Of a stretch of 17,976 nt of DNA, positions 8,613-17,500 are shown one piece after another; positions within the stretch are counted from its first letter, which is position 1, and each line of letters begins with the position of its first letter. A program made the position numbers and the translations under genes. Under the pieces are notes generated by a model. It was not told the origin of the DNA. It worked only from the letters and a program-made list of their open reading frames with translations, and ran no database searches. The DNA is from Dysgonamonadaceae bacterium (lineage in GTDB: Bacteria > Bacteroidota > Bacteroidia > Bacteroidales > Azobacteroidaceae). The stretch lies in contig JAIRKG010000024.1 in assembly GCA_031260235.1 (NCBI GenBank), positions 1 through 17,976 of the forward strand. The letters are read 5' to 3'.

Positions 8613-8804
8613 CCGTCATTGCGAGGACGAAGCCCGAAGCAATCTGGAAAGAAAACCTCCCCCTTTTTAAAAAGAACGACCCATTTCCCAAATGGGCTAA
8701 CCTATTTTAAAAATGGGACAATCTTTTTCGAGAAAAGGACAATCTTTTTGATGCCCCGTAACCGTTTTTTGCTGGATTGCTTCGCTTCGCTCGCAATGAC
8801 GAGT
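8613..8804. repeat. Dispersed repeat element E1 with inverted ends
   Basis: The left end GTCATTGCGAGGACGAAG (from 8615, continuing to GAAGCAATCTGG at 8647) and the right end (8772-8802, whose reverse complement begins ACTCGTCATTGCGAGCGAAG) are imperfect inverted copies. Between them lies an array of short palindromes (8659-8742). No transposase or other ORF is inside. The same GTCATTGCGAG module recurs in this window at 11798-11817, 17906-17916 and 17959-17976, so it is a dispersed family. It resembles a REP/MITE-like non-autonomous element. Spurious plus-strand open frames run through it. Confidence 0.75.
8659..8742. repeat. Array of 21-bp palindromic units within E1
   Basis: Four units follow one another with palindromes CTTTTTAAAAAG (8663-8674), CCCATTTCCCAAATGGG (8680-8696), CCTATTTTAAAAATGGG (8701-8717) and CTTTTTCGAGAAAAG (8723-8737). 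The centres of the last three are at 8688, 8709 and 8730, exactly 21 bp apart. The tail GGACAATCTTTTT occurs at 8716-8728 and again at 8737-8749, also 21 bp apart. The units differ in sequence but each keeps its own dyad symmetry. Confidence 0.75.
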
Positions 8805-8823
8805 GCGGAGCAACCCCGCCCCG

Positions 8824-8863
8824 CAACAAAAAACCCGACAAGTCATCAAGACCTGCCGGGTTT
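8824..8863 (-). terminator. Rho-independent terminator of the beta-helix protein gene
   Basis: On the minus strand AAACCCGGCAGGTC (8863-8850) can pair with GACTTGTCGGGTTT (8844-8831), a 14-bp stem with two G-U pairs and a 5-nt loop. It is followed by further T residues (TTTGTTG). It lies about 25 bp after the stop codon at 8889. Confidence 0.9.
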
Positions 8864-9513
8864 AAGAGGAAATTCCCGCTATAAAATTTTACTTGTCTTC
8901 TATTTTCTTCGTCCAGCCCGAACTGCCCCGGACAATCAATATTTGTTCGGAATTGGGAATGGTGAAGGAGGCTTTGCCTGCCGGCTTGCTTGCTCTGTGG
9001 AGTAATTTCCCCGACAGGGTATAAACTTCTATTTGTTCGGCGGCGGGGGAATCTATATACAGGATTTTATTGTAGAATCTGACGGTTACGAACGAAGATT
9101 CATCAACAGTCGAAATACCTGTGGCGCCCGTAACTGTTACCCAGCAGTCGTCTTCGTTGCCGTTCGCTATTTTGACCGAAATGACAGCCATACCGGCGGA
9201 TGCGCCGGTTATTATACAAGTGTCATTGAGAATTTCGATAGTGACGGCATTGCCGCTACCGCGACTTGTCCAAGTTACGTCCCTGTTTGGAGCGTTAGGG
9301 GGAGAAACGGTTGCTATCAGCGTATCGCTGCCGCCAACAGACAACTCAACTTCATTTTTATTCAGGCTGACGTCTGTAGCGGAAACAAGATTTACAGTCA
9401 GCGTGCAAGTGAGCGCAGGAGCGGGATTGTAGTTGTGGTTGCCTGCCTGATTGGCGGTAATGACTGCCGTTCCTGCGCCGACTACCATCATAATCAGGTT
9501 ATCCTCAATTCTC

Positions 9514-10041
9514 GCCACTGTGGGATTGTTGCTTTCGTAACTTACCTCCAAGCCCGAACTGCTGATTGCCGTAAAGTGAATTTCAGTGCGGTGGCCAACA
9601 GACATATTTGTCGGAAGGAAACCGGTGATGTTTTGGTCGACTTTGTTGATTGTGAACTTCACGTCCGAAACGAACTGTATATTGTAGTTGTTGACGGCGC
9701 TAAGAGTGCCTTGTGTAATATTGTATTCGCCGGCGTCATCACCCTCGACGCGGCCTAAAGAGCCGGAGAGGATACCTGTTGCATTGGCAGCATCTTCATA
9801 TTTCCAGCCTGAACACTGACAGGTTAAGTACAGGGTCGGCGTCGCCGTAGGTTTTGTGCTGTCCGGCGTCGGGCGTGACGGTCAAAGTGGCTTTACCGAC
9901 AGTCAACGTTATGGAAACACTCGCTGCGGCAAGATATTCGGCGTCGCCGCCTTGATGAGCGGTGATTGTTGCTGAGCCTGCGCCTGTGATTGTTACCGTA
10001 TTGCCGCTAATGCTTGCCACTGTGGGATTGTTGCTTTCGTA
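9514..10041. repeat. Intragenic duplicated MBG module segment
   Basis: A 26-bp stretch, beginning GCCACTGTGGGATTG on the plus strand, is identical at 9514-9539 and 10016-10041. It encodes YESNNPTVA in both MBG-like modules. The two Big2 modules are also similar at the DNA level (about 9190-9370 and 10200-10390), for example around TGCGCCGGTTATT and GTTTGGA. This points to duplication of a Big2-MBG block within the gene. Confidence 0.75.
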
Positions 10042-11562
10042 CCTTACCGGCAGACCGGACGTAGCGTGTGCTTGCAAAGTGAATGGCTCATCGCCGTAAG
10101 TTTTTGGAATATCGTCGTTGAACCTGGTGATGCTTTGCGGCTTCTTCGATACCGTTATCCGGCAGAAAGCCGGAAAGCCGCCAACTACGGTTTCGATCCA
10201 AACGACAGCCCTACCGGCTGATGCGCCGGTTATTTTGTAGCTTGTATCGCTGAGTTGTTCGAGGGTGACGGCGTCGCCGGCACTCTCCCAGATTACGTTC
10301 CTGTTTGGAACATCAAAGGGAAAAACGGTTGCTGTCAGTGTATCGCTGTCGCCAACATACAAATTAACAATATCCTTATTCAGGCTGACGCCTGTAACGA
10401 GCAGCGGTACGATGGTTCCATGGTTGATTATTGTGCTGTTGATTGTCAGCAAACAGTCTGTGAGATTAAGCGTCCAGCCTGCCGGAATGGTGAGCAAAGC
10501 ATTTTCGGGAACTGTGAAATCGGTATTCAGGGTAATCGTTGGCTGATTTATAGTGACATCGCTACCGGAGGCAATGCCGTTTCCCGGGTTTGAAGTCCAC
10601 CCGTTGATTGCGGTTGCAAAGATAACGGGAGCGCCGGAGATTGTTGTTTGAGTACTTCCGCCATAGGCTCCAAAACCGATACCTCTTCCGGTGGCGATTA
10701 TCGTTCCGCCGGAAATAGAAATGGAGCCGTTAGTAGCGCCGGAGCCGCCCCCGATAGCTCCTCCCGAACCGGCTATGGCAATTACTGCGCCGCCTGTGAT
10801 AGCGATAGCGCCGGCGTCGGATTGGCGGGCGCCACCGATAGCCGCAGGATCCCCCGTGGTGGCTTGTGCGGTCGCCGTTACGAAGCCGCCCGAGATGGTA
10901 ATAGTGCCGCCGCTACATTTGTAGCCGCCGCCTATGGCAGCGCCGCCCCTGGTCTGGTCCCGGCCGGTGCCTATGGCATTGACCGTGCCGCCCGAGATGG
11001 TGATAATCCCGCCGGTACCCCAGGCGCCGCCGCCGATACTCGCGCCGTGGTAGCCGCCTGTAGCGTTGATCGTGCCGCCATCTATAGTGATATGGCCGCC
11101 GTTCCTGTTGTAGCCGCCGCCGATACCCGCGCCGGCGGCGCTCGAGTTAGTGCCGCCGGCGGCGTTCAGCGTTCCGCCCGTAGAGCCGTCGCCGGATATG
11201 CTTGTTATTGTCAGCATAGCGCCTTCGGGGACTTGCAGGCCTGCGGCGGTTCCATTTGACTTGAAGGTGTTTGTTCCCGACAAAACAAGCGTAACGGTTG
11301 CGCCCGTCATGTCGAAGGCGCAGGCGTTTTCGATTCCGCTTACGTCGATGTTTACATTTTCCAGTGTAATGTCGGCAACAACACCTGAATCTACCTTAAT
11401 GGTGTTGGCTGTCGGCTCGCCGGTGCCTGTGATTGTGTAAGTCCCGTTCGTCGTGATTGTGACGCTGCCGGCGTTAATGTTGTACTCTGTTTGTGCCTGC
11501 GCCTGCGAAAGGCAAAGCAGGCATACTGCTGCTGCTAAATAAATTTTTCTGTTCATATTCAT
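9796..11562 (-). CDS. N-terminal open segment of the beta-helix/Big2/MBG protein
   Basis: This is the part translated from the native start before the frameshift. It covers the signal peptide (MNRKIYLAAAVCLLCLSQAQA), the Gly-rich beta-helix, one Big2 and one MBG module, and stops in the second MBG module a few codons after GDADPVLNLSV. If the frameshift is genuine, the product would be a 586-588-residue exported protein that lacks the C-terminal sorting-like region and so might not be anchored at the surface. The DNA coding for the beta-helix is markedly GC-rich and repetitive compared with the neighbouring genes. Confidence 0.7.
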   Translation of the reverse strand: MNMNRKIYLAAAVCLLCLSQAQAQTEYNINAGSVTITTNGTYTITGTGEPTANTIKVDSGVVADITLENVNIDVSGIENACAFDMTGATVTLVLSGTNTFKSNGTAAGLQVPEGAMLTITSISGDGSTGGTLNAAGGTNSSAAGAGIGGGYNRNGGHITIDGGTINATGGYHGASIGGGAWGTGGIITISGGTVNAIGTGRDQTRGGAAIGGGYKCSGGTITISGGFVTATAQATTGDPAAIGGARQSDAGAIAITGGAVIAIAGSGGAIGGGSGATNGSISISGGTIIATGRGIGFGAYGGSTQTTISGAPVIFATAINGWTSNPGNGIASGSDVTINQPTITLNTDFTVPENALLTIPAGWTLNLTDCLLTINSTIINHGTIVPLLVTGVSLNKDIVNLYVGDSDTLTATVFPFDVPNRNVIWESAGDAVTLEQLSDTSYKITGASAGRAVVWIETVVGGFPAFCRITVSKKPQSITRFNDDIPKTYGDEPFTLQAHATSGLPVRYESNNPTVASISGNTVTITGAGSATITAHQGGDAEYLAAASVSITLTVGKATLTVTPDAGQHKTYGDADPVLNLSVFRLEI

Positions 11563-11593
11563 ATATATTAAAAGAGTGTTTATTAATTTGATG

Positions 11594-11624
11594 CAAAGAT
11601 AACCATCATTTTTCAATTTACAAA
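11594..11624 (-). promoter_or_regulatory. Promoter of the beta-helix protein gene
   Basis: On the minus strand TTTG (11621-11624), 19 bp, then TATCTTTG (11594-11601): a near-perfect Bacteroidota promoter. Transcription would begin near 11587, which excludes the ATG at 11616 and supports a start at 11562 or 11556. Confidence 0.85.
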
Positions 11625-11642
11625 TAGATTTGAAGAAAAAAC

Positions 11643-11978
11643 GTTTTTTTTATTGCTTCGGGCTCCTGCCCCGTCACCCGGAGCCGCGATAGAGGCGCGG
11701 CAATCCGGAGAAAAACCCCACTTCGTCATTGCAATTCCTGGATTGCTTCACTGCTTCGCAGTTCGCAATGACGAGGTGAGGCAAAAAAACCGTACTCGTC
11801 ATTGCGAGCGAAGCGAAAGTAACTTTCGAGGTCAAAAAACGTTTTCCGCCCGGGCGGCAAGTAATTTTCGAGGTTAAAAAACGTTTTCCGCCCGGGCGGC
11901 AAGTAACTTTCGAGGGTAAAAAACGTTTTCCGCCCGGGCGGCAAGTAACTTTCGAGGGTGAAAAACGTCGTTCCAAGT
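11643..11978. repeat. Dispersed repeat element E2 (composite)
   Basis: This gene-less stretch between the beta-helix gene and tlpA holds several repeat modules. At about 11690-11715 GAGCCGCGATAGAGGCGCGG then CAATCCGGAG matches the module at 17914-17944. At 11739-11775 a hairpin-like GGATTGCTTC...GCAATGACGAGG occurs. At 11798-11817 GTCATTGCGAGCGAAGCGAA leads directly into the 42-bp array. The pieces are the same family as E1 and E3. There is no transposase and no plausible gene; minus-strand open frames here arise because the array period is a multiple of three. Confidence 0.75.
11819..11965. repeat. 42-bp tandem array, 3.5 copies
   Basis: Three full copies (11819-11860, 11861-11902, 11903-11944) and a half copy (11945-11965). 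Each begins GTAACTTTCGAGG (GTAATTTTCGAGG in copy 2), followed by A-rich DNA, AAAACGTTTT and the 12-bp perfect palindrome CCGCCCGGGCGG. The second half of the unit is identical in all three copies; the first half varies at one to three positions. Copies are contiguous, without spacers. Confidence 0.92.
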
Positions 11979-12019
11979 AAGAGTCTGTAGAAAAAGGGAC
12001 GCCGTTTTTGTTTATAATT

Positions 12020-13000
12020 TCAATTCAAATATTCGTTTAACAATTCGTCCAGATTTTCTCCCCGCAGGTTTTTTGCTACGATGATACCGTTTTTGTCTAT
12101 CAGGAAATTTGAAGGGATAGCCCTCACTCCGTATATTTTCGCGGGAACGCTTTCCCAGTATTTCAGGTCGGAAACATGCGTCCAGGCGAGACTGTCCTTT
12201 TCGATTGCTTTCACCCAAGCCTCTTTGTTGTGGTCGAGCGAGACGCCGAATACATCGAAGTCCTTGTCCTTGTATTTATTGAAAACCCTGACAACGTTCG
12301 GATTTTCGCGGCGACAAGGTCCGCACCACGCTGCCCAAAAATCCAGCAATACATATCCATTACCGAGTTTGTCGGAAAATTTCACCGTATTTCCGTCAGG
12401 AGTGTTCAAAGCAAAATCCGGAGCGGGTTTACCGACATCGACTATTTCGAGCGTTTCGGCAAGTTCCTGCAAAGTTTTTACATACTGAGTATTCCACAAC
12501 GAACTGTCGAGCAAAGAAATATTTGCACGGATTTCGTCCGGTGTCAGTCTGTACGAGAAAAACCGGTAAAATACATAAGCCGAAACCAGCGAAGCCGGAT
12601 GTTGGCGGATAAATTCGTCGATTTTCACTCCTCTGAGTTTCTGGTATTCCTGATACAGTTCGTGCGACGCCGAGCCTGTAACTTTCGTATTTCGGTAATG
12701 CTGCGCCGTATCCAAGTCTACGGTCGCCGGGCTTGCGTCGAAAAACACGAAAAACGAACCTTTCGCCGTATCAAGCGTTAACCCGTAGATTTCGGGCAGT
12801 TCGACATTTACGGCAAATTTGAATGTACTGTCTTTAATATCCGTCGAATCGATAACAAAAAACATCTTGTTCACAAATTTTTGAAGATAGATTTTGCCCG
12901 ACGGAACACCTTTCACCGTTCCGGTAACAATCAGGTTGTTTTTTTCGGAACACGACGCTGCCAACGCGCCGACAACAAGCAATAGTAAAAACTTTTTCAT
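12020..13000 (-). CDS. TlpA-family thioredoxin lipoprotein with DUF4369-like N-terminal domain
   Basis: A 326-residue envelope thiol-disulfide oxidoreductase. The N-terminus MKKFLLLLVVGALAASC is a lipoprotein signal with the lipidated Cys at 17. Residues about 22-110 resemble the beta-rich DUF4369 domain often fused to Bacteroidota TlpA proteins; a helical linker follows. The thioredoxin domain starts near VGKPAPDF (189-196), has the catalytic WCGPC at 225-229 and the cis-Pro loop in AIPSNFLID (294-302). It probably keeps cysteines of exported proteins reduced or corrected in the periplasm; its client is unknown. It is the third gene of the susC-susD-tlpA operon, starting 9 bp after the susD stop, which suggests a role linked to that transporter. 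Confidence 0.93.
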   Translation of the reverse strand: MKKFLLLLVVGALAASCSEKNNLIVTGTVKGVPSGKIYLQKFVNKMFFVIDSTDIKDSTFKFAVNVELPEIYGLTLDTAKGSFFVFFDASPATVDLDTAQHYRNTKVTGSASHELYQEYQKLRGVKIDEFIRQHPASLVSAYVFYRFFSYRLTPDEIRANISLLDSSLWNTQYVKTLQELAETLEIVDVGKPAPDFALNTPDGNTVKFSDKLGNGYVLLDFWAAWCGPCRRENPNVVRVFNKYKDKDFDVFGVSLDHNKEAWVKAIEKDSLAWTHVSDLKYWESVPAKIYGVRAIPSNFLIDKNGIIVAKNLRGENLDELLNEYLN

Positions 13001-13009
13001 TGTATATAT

Positions 13010-14518
13010 TTATTTATCTAAATTCGGGTTATTATTAATTTCATTTAAAGGAATCGGAAACAGGTAATATTTACTGTTGGGGGATAACTCCGTACCGTCT
13101 GGGAATTTGGTTATCCAGTGACCTTTGACTGTCACCCCCGATACGCCGTCGGCGTTGGTGAAAGTTTCCGATGTTTCCTTGCGGAGGGGTGCTGTTTGCA
13201 GACGAAGTATATCGTAGATGCGGAAACCTTCGCCCCAGAGTTCGTGGCGGCGTTCGAGCAGAATTTCGTCTATGAGTTGCTGTTCGGTGAATGACGATGC
13301 GCTTAAAGCGGACAGATTGCGCTTTAAGCGCAATTCGTTCAATGCGGCAATCGCTCCGCCGGCATCGTGCAGACGGGCTTTGCTTTCGGCTTCGACAAGC
13401 GCCAATTCAGACGAACGCATCAGGACAATATGCCCGTCGTGGTCGGGATATTTGTTTCTGAATTTTTTGTAACGGTAAAGCTGATATAAGGCTTCCGATG
13501 GTTGGGTTGCAATCTCAAACAGAGATTTGCGTATATCTCCCCCTTCAAACGAAGCGACAAAGTGCGGGTCGGGTACGATGCTGTTATATCCGTAATAAAG
13601 ATTTGTCCCCGATGCGTCAGTGGTATAAGGAGTCGTTTCAATGTAAGACAGATAAGATGCTCCTCCCAAGTTCTGGGTGCGGGTTTGCGGATGTCCCCAA
13701 ATCCATTCGGGGTTGCTCACGTCGTTGAATCCTTCGGTATACTGCTCAGCCGTCATAATCGGATAGCCCTCCCGCGCTTTGGCTGCATATTGGGCTGCAA
13801 GTTCCCACTGTTCGAGCGTCAGGTAAGTTCGGGCAAACAATCCGTAAACCACATTGAGATTGGGACGGTTTTTGACTGCCCGTTCATACCCCGGCAACAA
13901 ACGTTCGGCTTCACTCAGGTCGCTTATGATTTGGTCATATATTTCCCGCACGGTGGCTCGCGGTTGAGGTTCTGTGCTTGGCGTGGTCGGCGTGGTGTAA
14001 ACAGGCACTGCTTTTGCAGTCGGGTCTTTGGCATACGTAAACTGATACTGACGCACCAAATTCAGGTAGTTAAACGCGCGCAGCGCATAAGCCTGCCCTT
14101 TAAGATGTGCAAACTTTGTTCCGTTGCTTTCGTCGATATTGGCAATGATATTATTGAAATGGTCAATCGAAGTATATTGCAAAGTCCAGAAAAACAGGCA
14201 ACGGCGGGTAGTGTTGTTGAAAGGGTCTTTATAAGGATACGAATCGCGATAGCCATAACGTCCGTCTCTGGCAATAGCATCTTCGCCCATTACCTCGTGA
14301 GTAAGGAAAATTGTCGGCAAACCCGGGTTGTCCTGCGAGGTACTGTTTTCCGTCAGGAAACGAATTGCTCCGTTAACGAAAGCATCAATATTATCAATGG
14401 AAGTATATACTTCCGGCGTAGTTATCTGGGTTGCGGGAGATGTTTCAAAAAATTCGTCGCCGCAAGCCGAAAGCAAAGTTGTAAAAATCACGGATATGTA
14501 TATAATTATACGTTTCAT
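13010..14518 (-). CDS. SusD/RagB family nutrient-binding lipoprotein
   Basis: A 502-residue surface lipoprotein that forms the lid of a SusC-type transporter. The signal MKRIIIYISVIFTTLLSAC has a good lipobox LSAC with Cys 19. The N-terminal SusD-like region contains LKGQAYALRAFNYLNLVRQY, the TPR helix typical of the family. The C-terminal RagB/SusD domain includes MRSSELALVEAESKARL, LNELRLKRN and LLERRHELWGEGFRIYDILR, ending YYLFPIPLNEINNNPNL. All family blocks are present and the length is typical. It starts 27 bp after susC and ends 9 bp before tlpA. Ligand cannot be inferred: no degradative enzyme accompanies the pair in this window. Confidence 0.97.
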   Translation of the reverse strand: MKRIIIYISVIFTTLLSACGDEFFETSPATQITTPEVYTSIDNIDAFVNGAIRFLTENSTSQDNPGLPTIFLTHEVMGEDAIARDGRYGYRDSYPYKDPFNNTTRRCLFFWTLQYTSIDHFNNIIANIDESNGTKFAHLKGQAYALRAFNYLNLVRQYQFTYAKDPTAKAVPVYTTPTTPSTEPQPRATVREIYDQIISDLSEAERLLPGYERAVKNRPNLNVVYGLFARTYLTLEQWELAAQYAAKAREGYPIMTAEQYTEGFNDVSNPEWIWGHPQTRTQNLGGASYLSYIETTPYTTDASGTNLYYGYNSIVPDPHFVASFEGGDIRKSLFEIATQPSEALYQLYRYKKFRNKYPDHDGHIVLMRSSELALVEAESKARLHDAGGAIAALNELRLKRNLSALSASSFTEQQLIDEILLERRHELWGEGFRIYDILRLQTAPLRKETSETFTNADGVSGVTVKGHWITKFPDGTELSPNSKYYLFPIPLNEINNNPNLDK

Positions 14519-14545
14519 AACTGTATGTATTAATTTTTTGATTTG

Positions 14546-17500
14546 TTAAAATGAAATATCCAACGTAAAAGAAGCTGCTTTTTGCGCAGGATAACGGTAA
14601 TAGGTCGAACCTGATACGGTTTGCTCGGGGTCTAATCCCTGATGACCGAAGAAAGTCAGAAGGTTTTCACCGTTGATTCCCAATTTTACGTTTTTCAGAT
14701 CCAATGCGCTAATCAACTTGCGCGGCAACTGATACGAAAAACTGAGTTGTTTCAAGCGGGCATACGTTGCGTCAAACAAAAAACGTGTCGAAGGAATTGT
14801 ATTCCAAGAATCGGTTATGTATGTGAGGCGGGGGAAATCGGTGTTTGTGTTTTCGGGCGTCCATCGGTTCAACGCTTCTTTCGACCAGGAACGTCCCGGA
14901 GCAGACCCCAAGTGCATAATCATGGGCTGATCGCCGTCGAAAACTTTACCGCCTATGCTATAGGAAAGTAAAAACGAAAGTTCAAAATTCTTATACGTAA
15001 ATGTGTTGTTTAAACCGCCATAGAAGTCTGGCAATGAACTTCCCTGAAAATACGGCGTTGCTTCGGTCTGATCTTCGGTAACGGTGCGTCCGGTAACATT
15101 GCCGTCTTCGTCGGTTACATCCTTATACCATTGCGCTTTTCCGTTTTCGGGATTAACTCCCGCCCATTCCTTGATATAAAAATCATAAACCGAACCTCCT
15201 TCAACCATTTTCTTGGTATTTCCGTACTGACCTATCGATCCGGTAAGAATTTCCTTTTGCGGCAATTTGGTTATTTTATTTGTATAATGCCCGAAATTAA
15301 GGGTAACATCCCATTTGAAATCTTTGTTTAGTACAGGCGTTCCTGTTATTTGTCCGTCAATACCGCGATTGCTCAGCGATCCGATGTTCGCATCAATCCC
15401 GTTGTAACCTGTTGAAGGAGCCAGAGGCTTATTAAACAGCAAATCTTTCGATTGGCGATTGTATACATCTATCTGTGCAATCAGACGATTGTTGAACAAA
15501 GCAATATCAACGCCGAAGTTAAGATTGAGATTTGTTTCCCATTTTAATTCCGGCGTAGGAAGGTCGGACGGAAGCAGCCCCAGGCGGTCTAAACTGTTGT
15601 AAATCGAATAAAACCCGCCGTAAGCATAATTGCCGACATTGTCGTTGCCTTGCGCTCCATAACTGAAGCGGAGATTTAAATTATTTATATCCTTAACGGA
15701 TTTGAGAAATTCTTCGGATTTGACATTCCAGGAAGCGCCTGCCGACCAGAAATTACCCCAGCGCGACTGTTTGCTGAAACGCGAAGAGCCGTCTCGCCGG
15801 AAACTTGCCGAAAAATAATAGCGGTGCAGGAAATCATAATCGAATTTGCCTAACCAGCTTGACAGGTGATAATCGCTCGAAGTTCCCGAAAACGTGCCGC
15901 TGGTGGTTCCTGCCGAAGGTTCGGTTTTTCCAAGCACCTGAAATCCCGAACGGCTTCCCGACAGGGACGAGGAGTTGCTTACATATACTTCAGGTCCGGC
16001 AAGGAGATTGAAAAAGTGTTCATCCCTGATGTTCTGCGAGTAATCAATAAAACTGTTTAGCGTATACTGCAGGTTGCGGCTGCTGCTCCGGCTTGCCGAG
16101 CCGGCTCCTTCGGTGATAACTCCCGTACTGTAATAGGAATGGGAATAAGAGTGTGAAGTTCCTGCGCTGTAATCGACTGCGGCGGTTGTTTTCCAGAGTA
16201 GTCCTTTCAGAAAGGTGATGTTGAAATTGGTTCTTGCCGTAATCGCATCGGTTTTGTTGCCGAAAATGCTGTGCGCCGCGCTGCCAAGAATGTTAGAGCC
16301 TGAGGAAGCCGTTGTAGGGCGCCATACGCCATAATCGTATTTCCGATTGCCGCTTTCGTCCAATACATAAGTTCCGTCTGCGTTGCGTTCGTAAACCGGA
16401 TAGATATTCGAGACGAGGCGTTGGAAATTGGCATAATTGCCGGTGTTGCTGTCTTCCTGCGTGGGCGATTTCCGGTAGGAAGTCGCAACCGAGACATTCG
16501 CGCCCGCTTCAAACCATCTGTTTACTTTCGAGAGCAGGCTTGTCCGCAGGTGAAACCGTTCGTATTCGGAAGCGATAATCCAGCCCTTTTCGTTCAGGTA
16601 GCCGCTCGAAAAGAAATATTTCGTATTGGCGCTCCCGCCGCCGATGCTCAAATCATATTGCTGACGTATGCCCGTGCGGGATATGGCTTTGCCCCAGTCG
16701 TCATTCCAAAGAGGCGTTGCGCCGGCTGCAAGTTTTCCGTCTACGCCCACAGGAACGGGATAATTCGACCCGTAGATATTTACTTTCAGGGCGTCAACCA
16801 AATTGGCGGAAGCATATTCGGCTGCTTCCGCCGCTGTTTTCCCCTGATCTAACTGCGTGTTGCGGATGGCTTCCCATTGCAATTCGTAATATTCGTTAGT
16901 TGTCAAATATTCGTAATCTTTCACGGCACGCCCCGTAAACCCGTAAGAAGACGAGAAATTGACGGTTGGTTTAACATTCAGGTTTCCTTGCTTGGTGGTA
17001 ATCACAATCACGCCGTTTGCGCCGCGCGACCCGTAAAGAGCGCTGGCTGTAGCATCTTTCAATACGGAAATAGACTGGATATCTTTTCCGCTAATATTGC
17101 TGACGCTCGCACCCGGAACGCCGTCAACTACGTACAAAGGCGAAGTGAAAGCATTGACCGAACCTATTCCTCTGATGTATAAAGACGCATCGCTACCGGG
17201 TTGCCCCGCCGAAGCAATGGATTGCAGCCCCGGAACCGTTCCCTGCAAGGCTTTTCCAAGCGTAGTAACCTGCAATTTCTCCAATTCTTTGGCTCCAACA
17301 ACTGCCACCGAACCTGTGTAACTCGACTTTTTTGCCGTTGTGTAACCTACTACAACTACTTCTTCAAGCGTTCCTGCGTTTTGTTGAAGATTGATTACTA
17401 CGGGTTCTTCGATTTCATATATGTCGATTTCCTGTGTGTTGTATCCCAAATAACTTATTGTCAAAGTGAGGGGAAACGACTTGTTCGTAGAGATTGCAAA

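Larger units (their letters stand above)
8889..11562 (-). pseudogene. Exported beta-helix / Big2 / MBG surface protein, interrupted by a +1 frameshift
   Basis: A large exported protein split by one extra base at 9812-9813 (minus strand GTGTTCAGG; GTGTCAGG restores the frame as LSVSGWKYEDAANATG). Removing it gives an open frame of about 888-890 residues ending at 8889. Counting from the ATG at 11556: signal peptide (1 to about 22), a Gly-rich right-handed beta-helix (about 140-310) with 29-34-residue repeats of the form IGGG...GGTITISGGTVNATG, a Big2-like Ig domain (about 388-470), an MBG-type domain (KTYGD, about 472-553), an MBG_2-like domain holding the frameshift, another MBG-like module, a second Big2, and a C-terminal region with YTLSGKLLHRASKPAG and LIVRGSSGWTKKI that resembles a type IX secretion sorting domain. 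The start is 11562 or 11556; the further upstream ATG at 11616 lies ahead of the promoter -7 box. Probably a cell-surface or secreted adhesin-like protein. The frameshift may be a real lesion or an assembly error. Confidence 0.8.

Noticed and set aside
8619..9005. 128-codon plus-strand open frame with a heptad-like repeat
   Set aside because: The 7-residue period comes from the 21-bp DNA repeat; the frame runs through E1, the terminator and antisense to the surface protein gene.
9662..9662. Independent gene starting at the ATG at 9662
   Set aside because: The frame extends upstream without a stop to the frameshift site, and the ATG falls in the middle of the surface protein, just before an MBG-like module.
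11563..11616. Upstream start (ATG at 11616) for the beta-helix protein
   Set aside because: It lies upstream of the -7 box at 11594-11601 and would put 20 non-signal residues before a good signal peptide.
11819..11965. CRISPR array
   Set aside because: Copies are contiguous with no unique spacers, only 3.5 copies are present, and there are no cas genes.
11674..11976. 100-codon open frame through the 42-bp array
   Set aside because: It stays open only because 42 is a multiple of three, and a second frame is open too. It also translates the dispersed repeat module (FASLAMT). No start signal.
11991..12009. Terminator downstream of tlpA
   Set aside because: AAAAACGGCGTCCCTTTTT on the minus strand gives only a 5-bp A-T stem plus two G-C pairs around a mismatch, too weak to call.
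13502..14533. 343-codon plus-strand open frame antisense to susD
   Set aside because: It is a shadow of the susD codon usage with no recognisable domain, while susD is clear.
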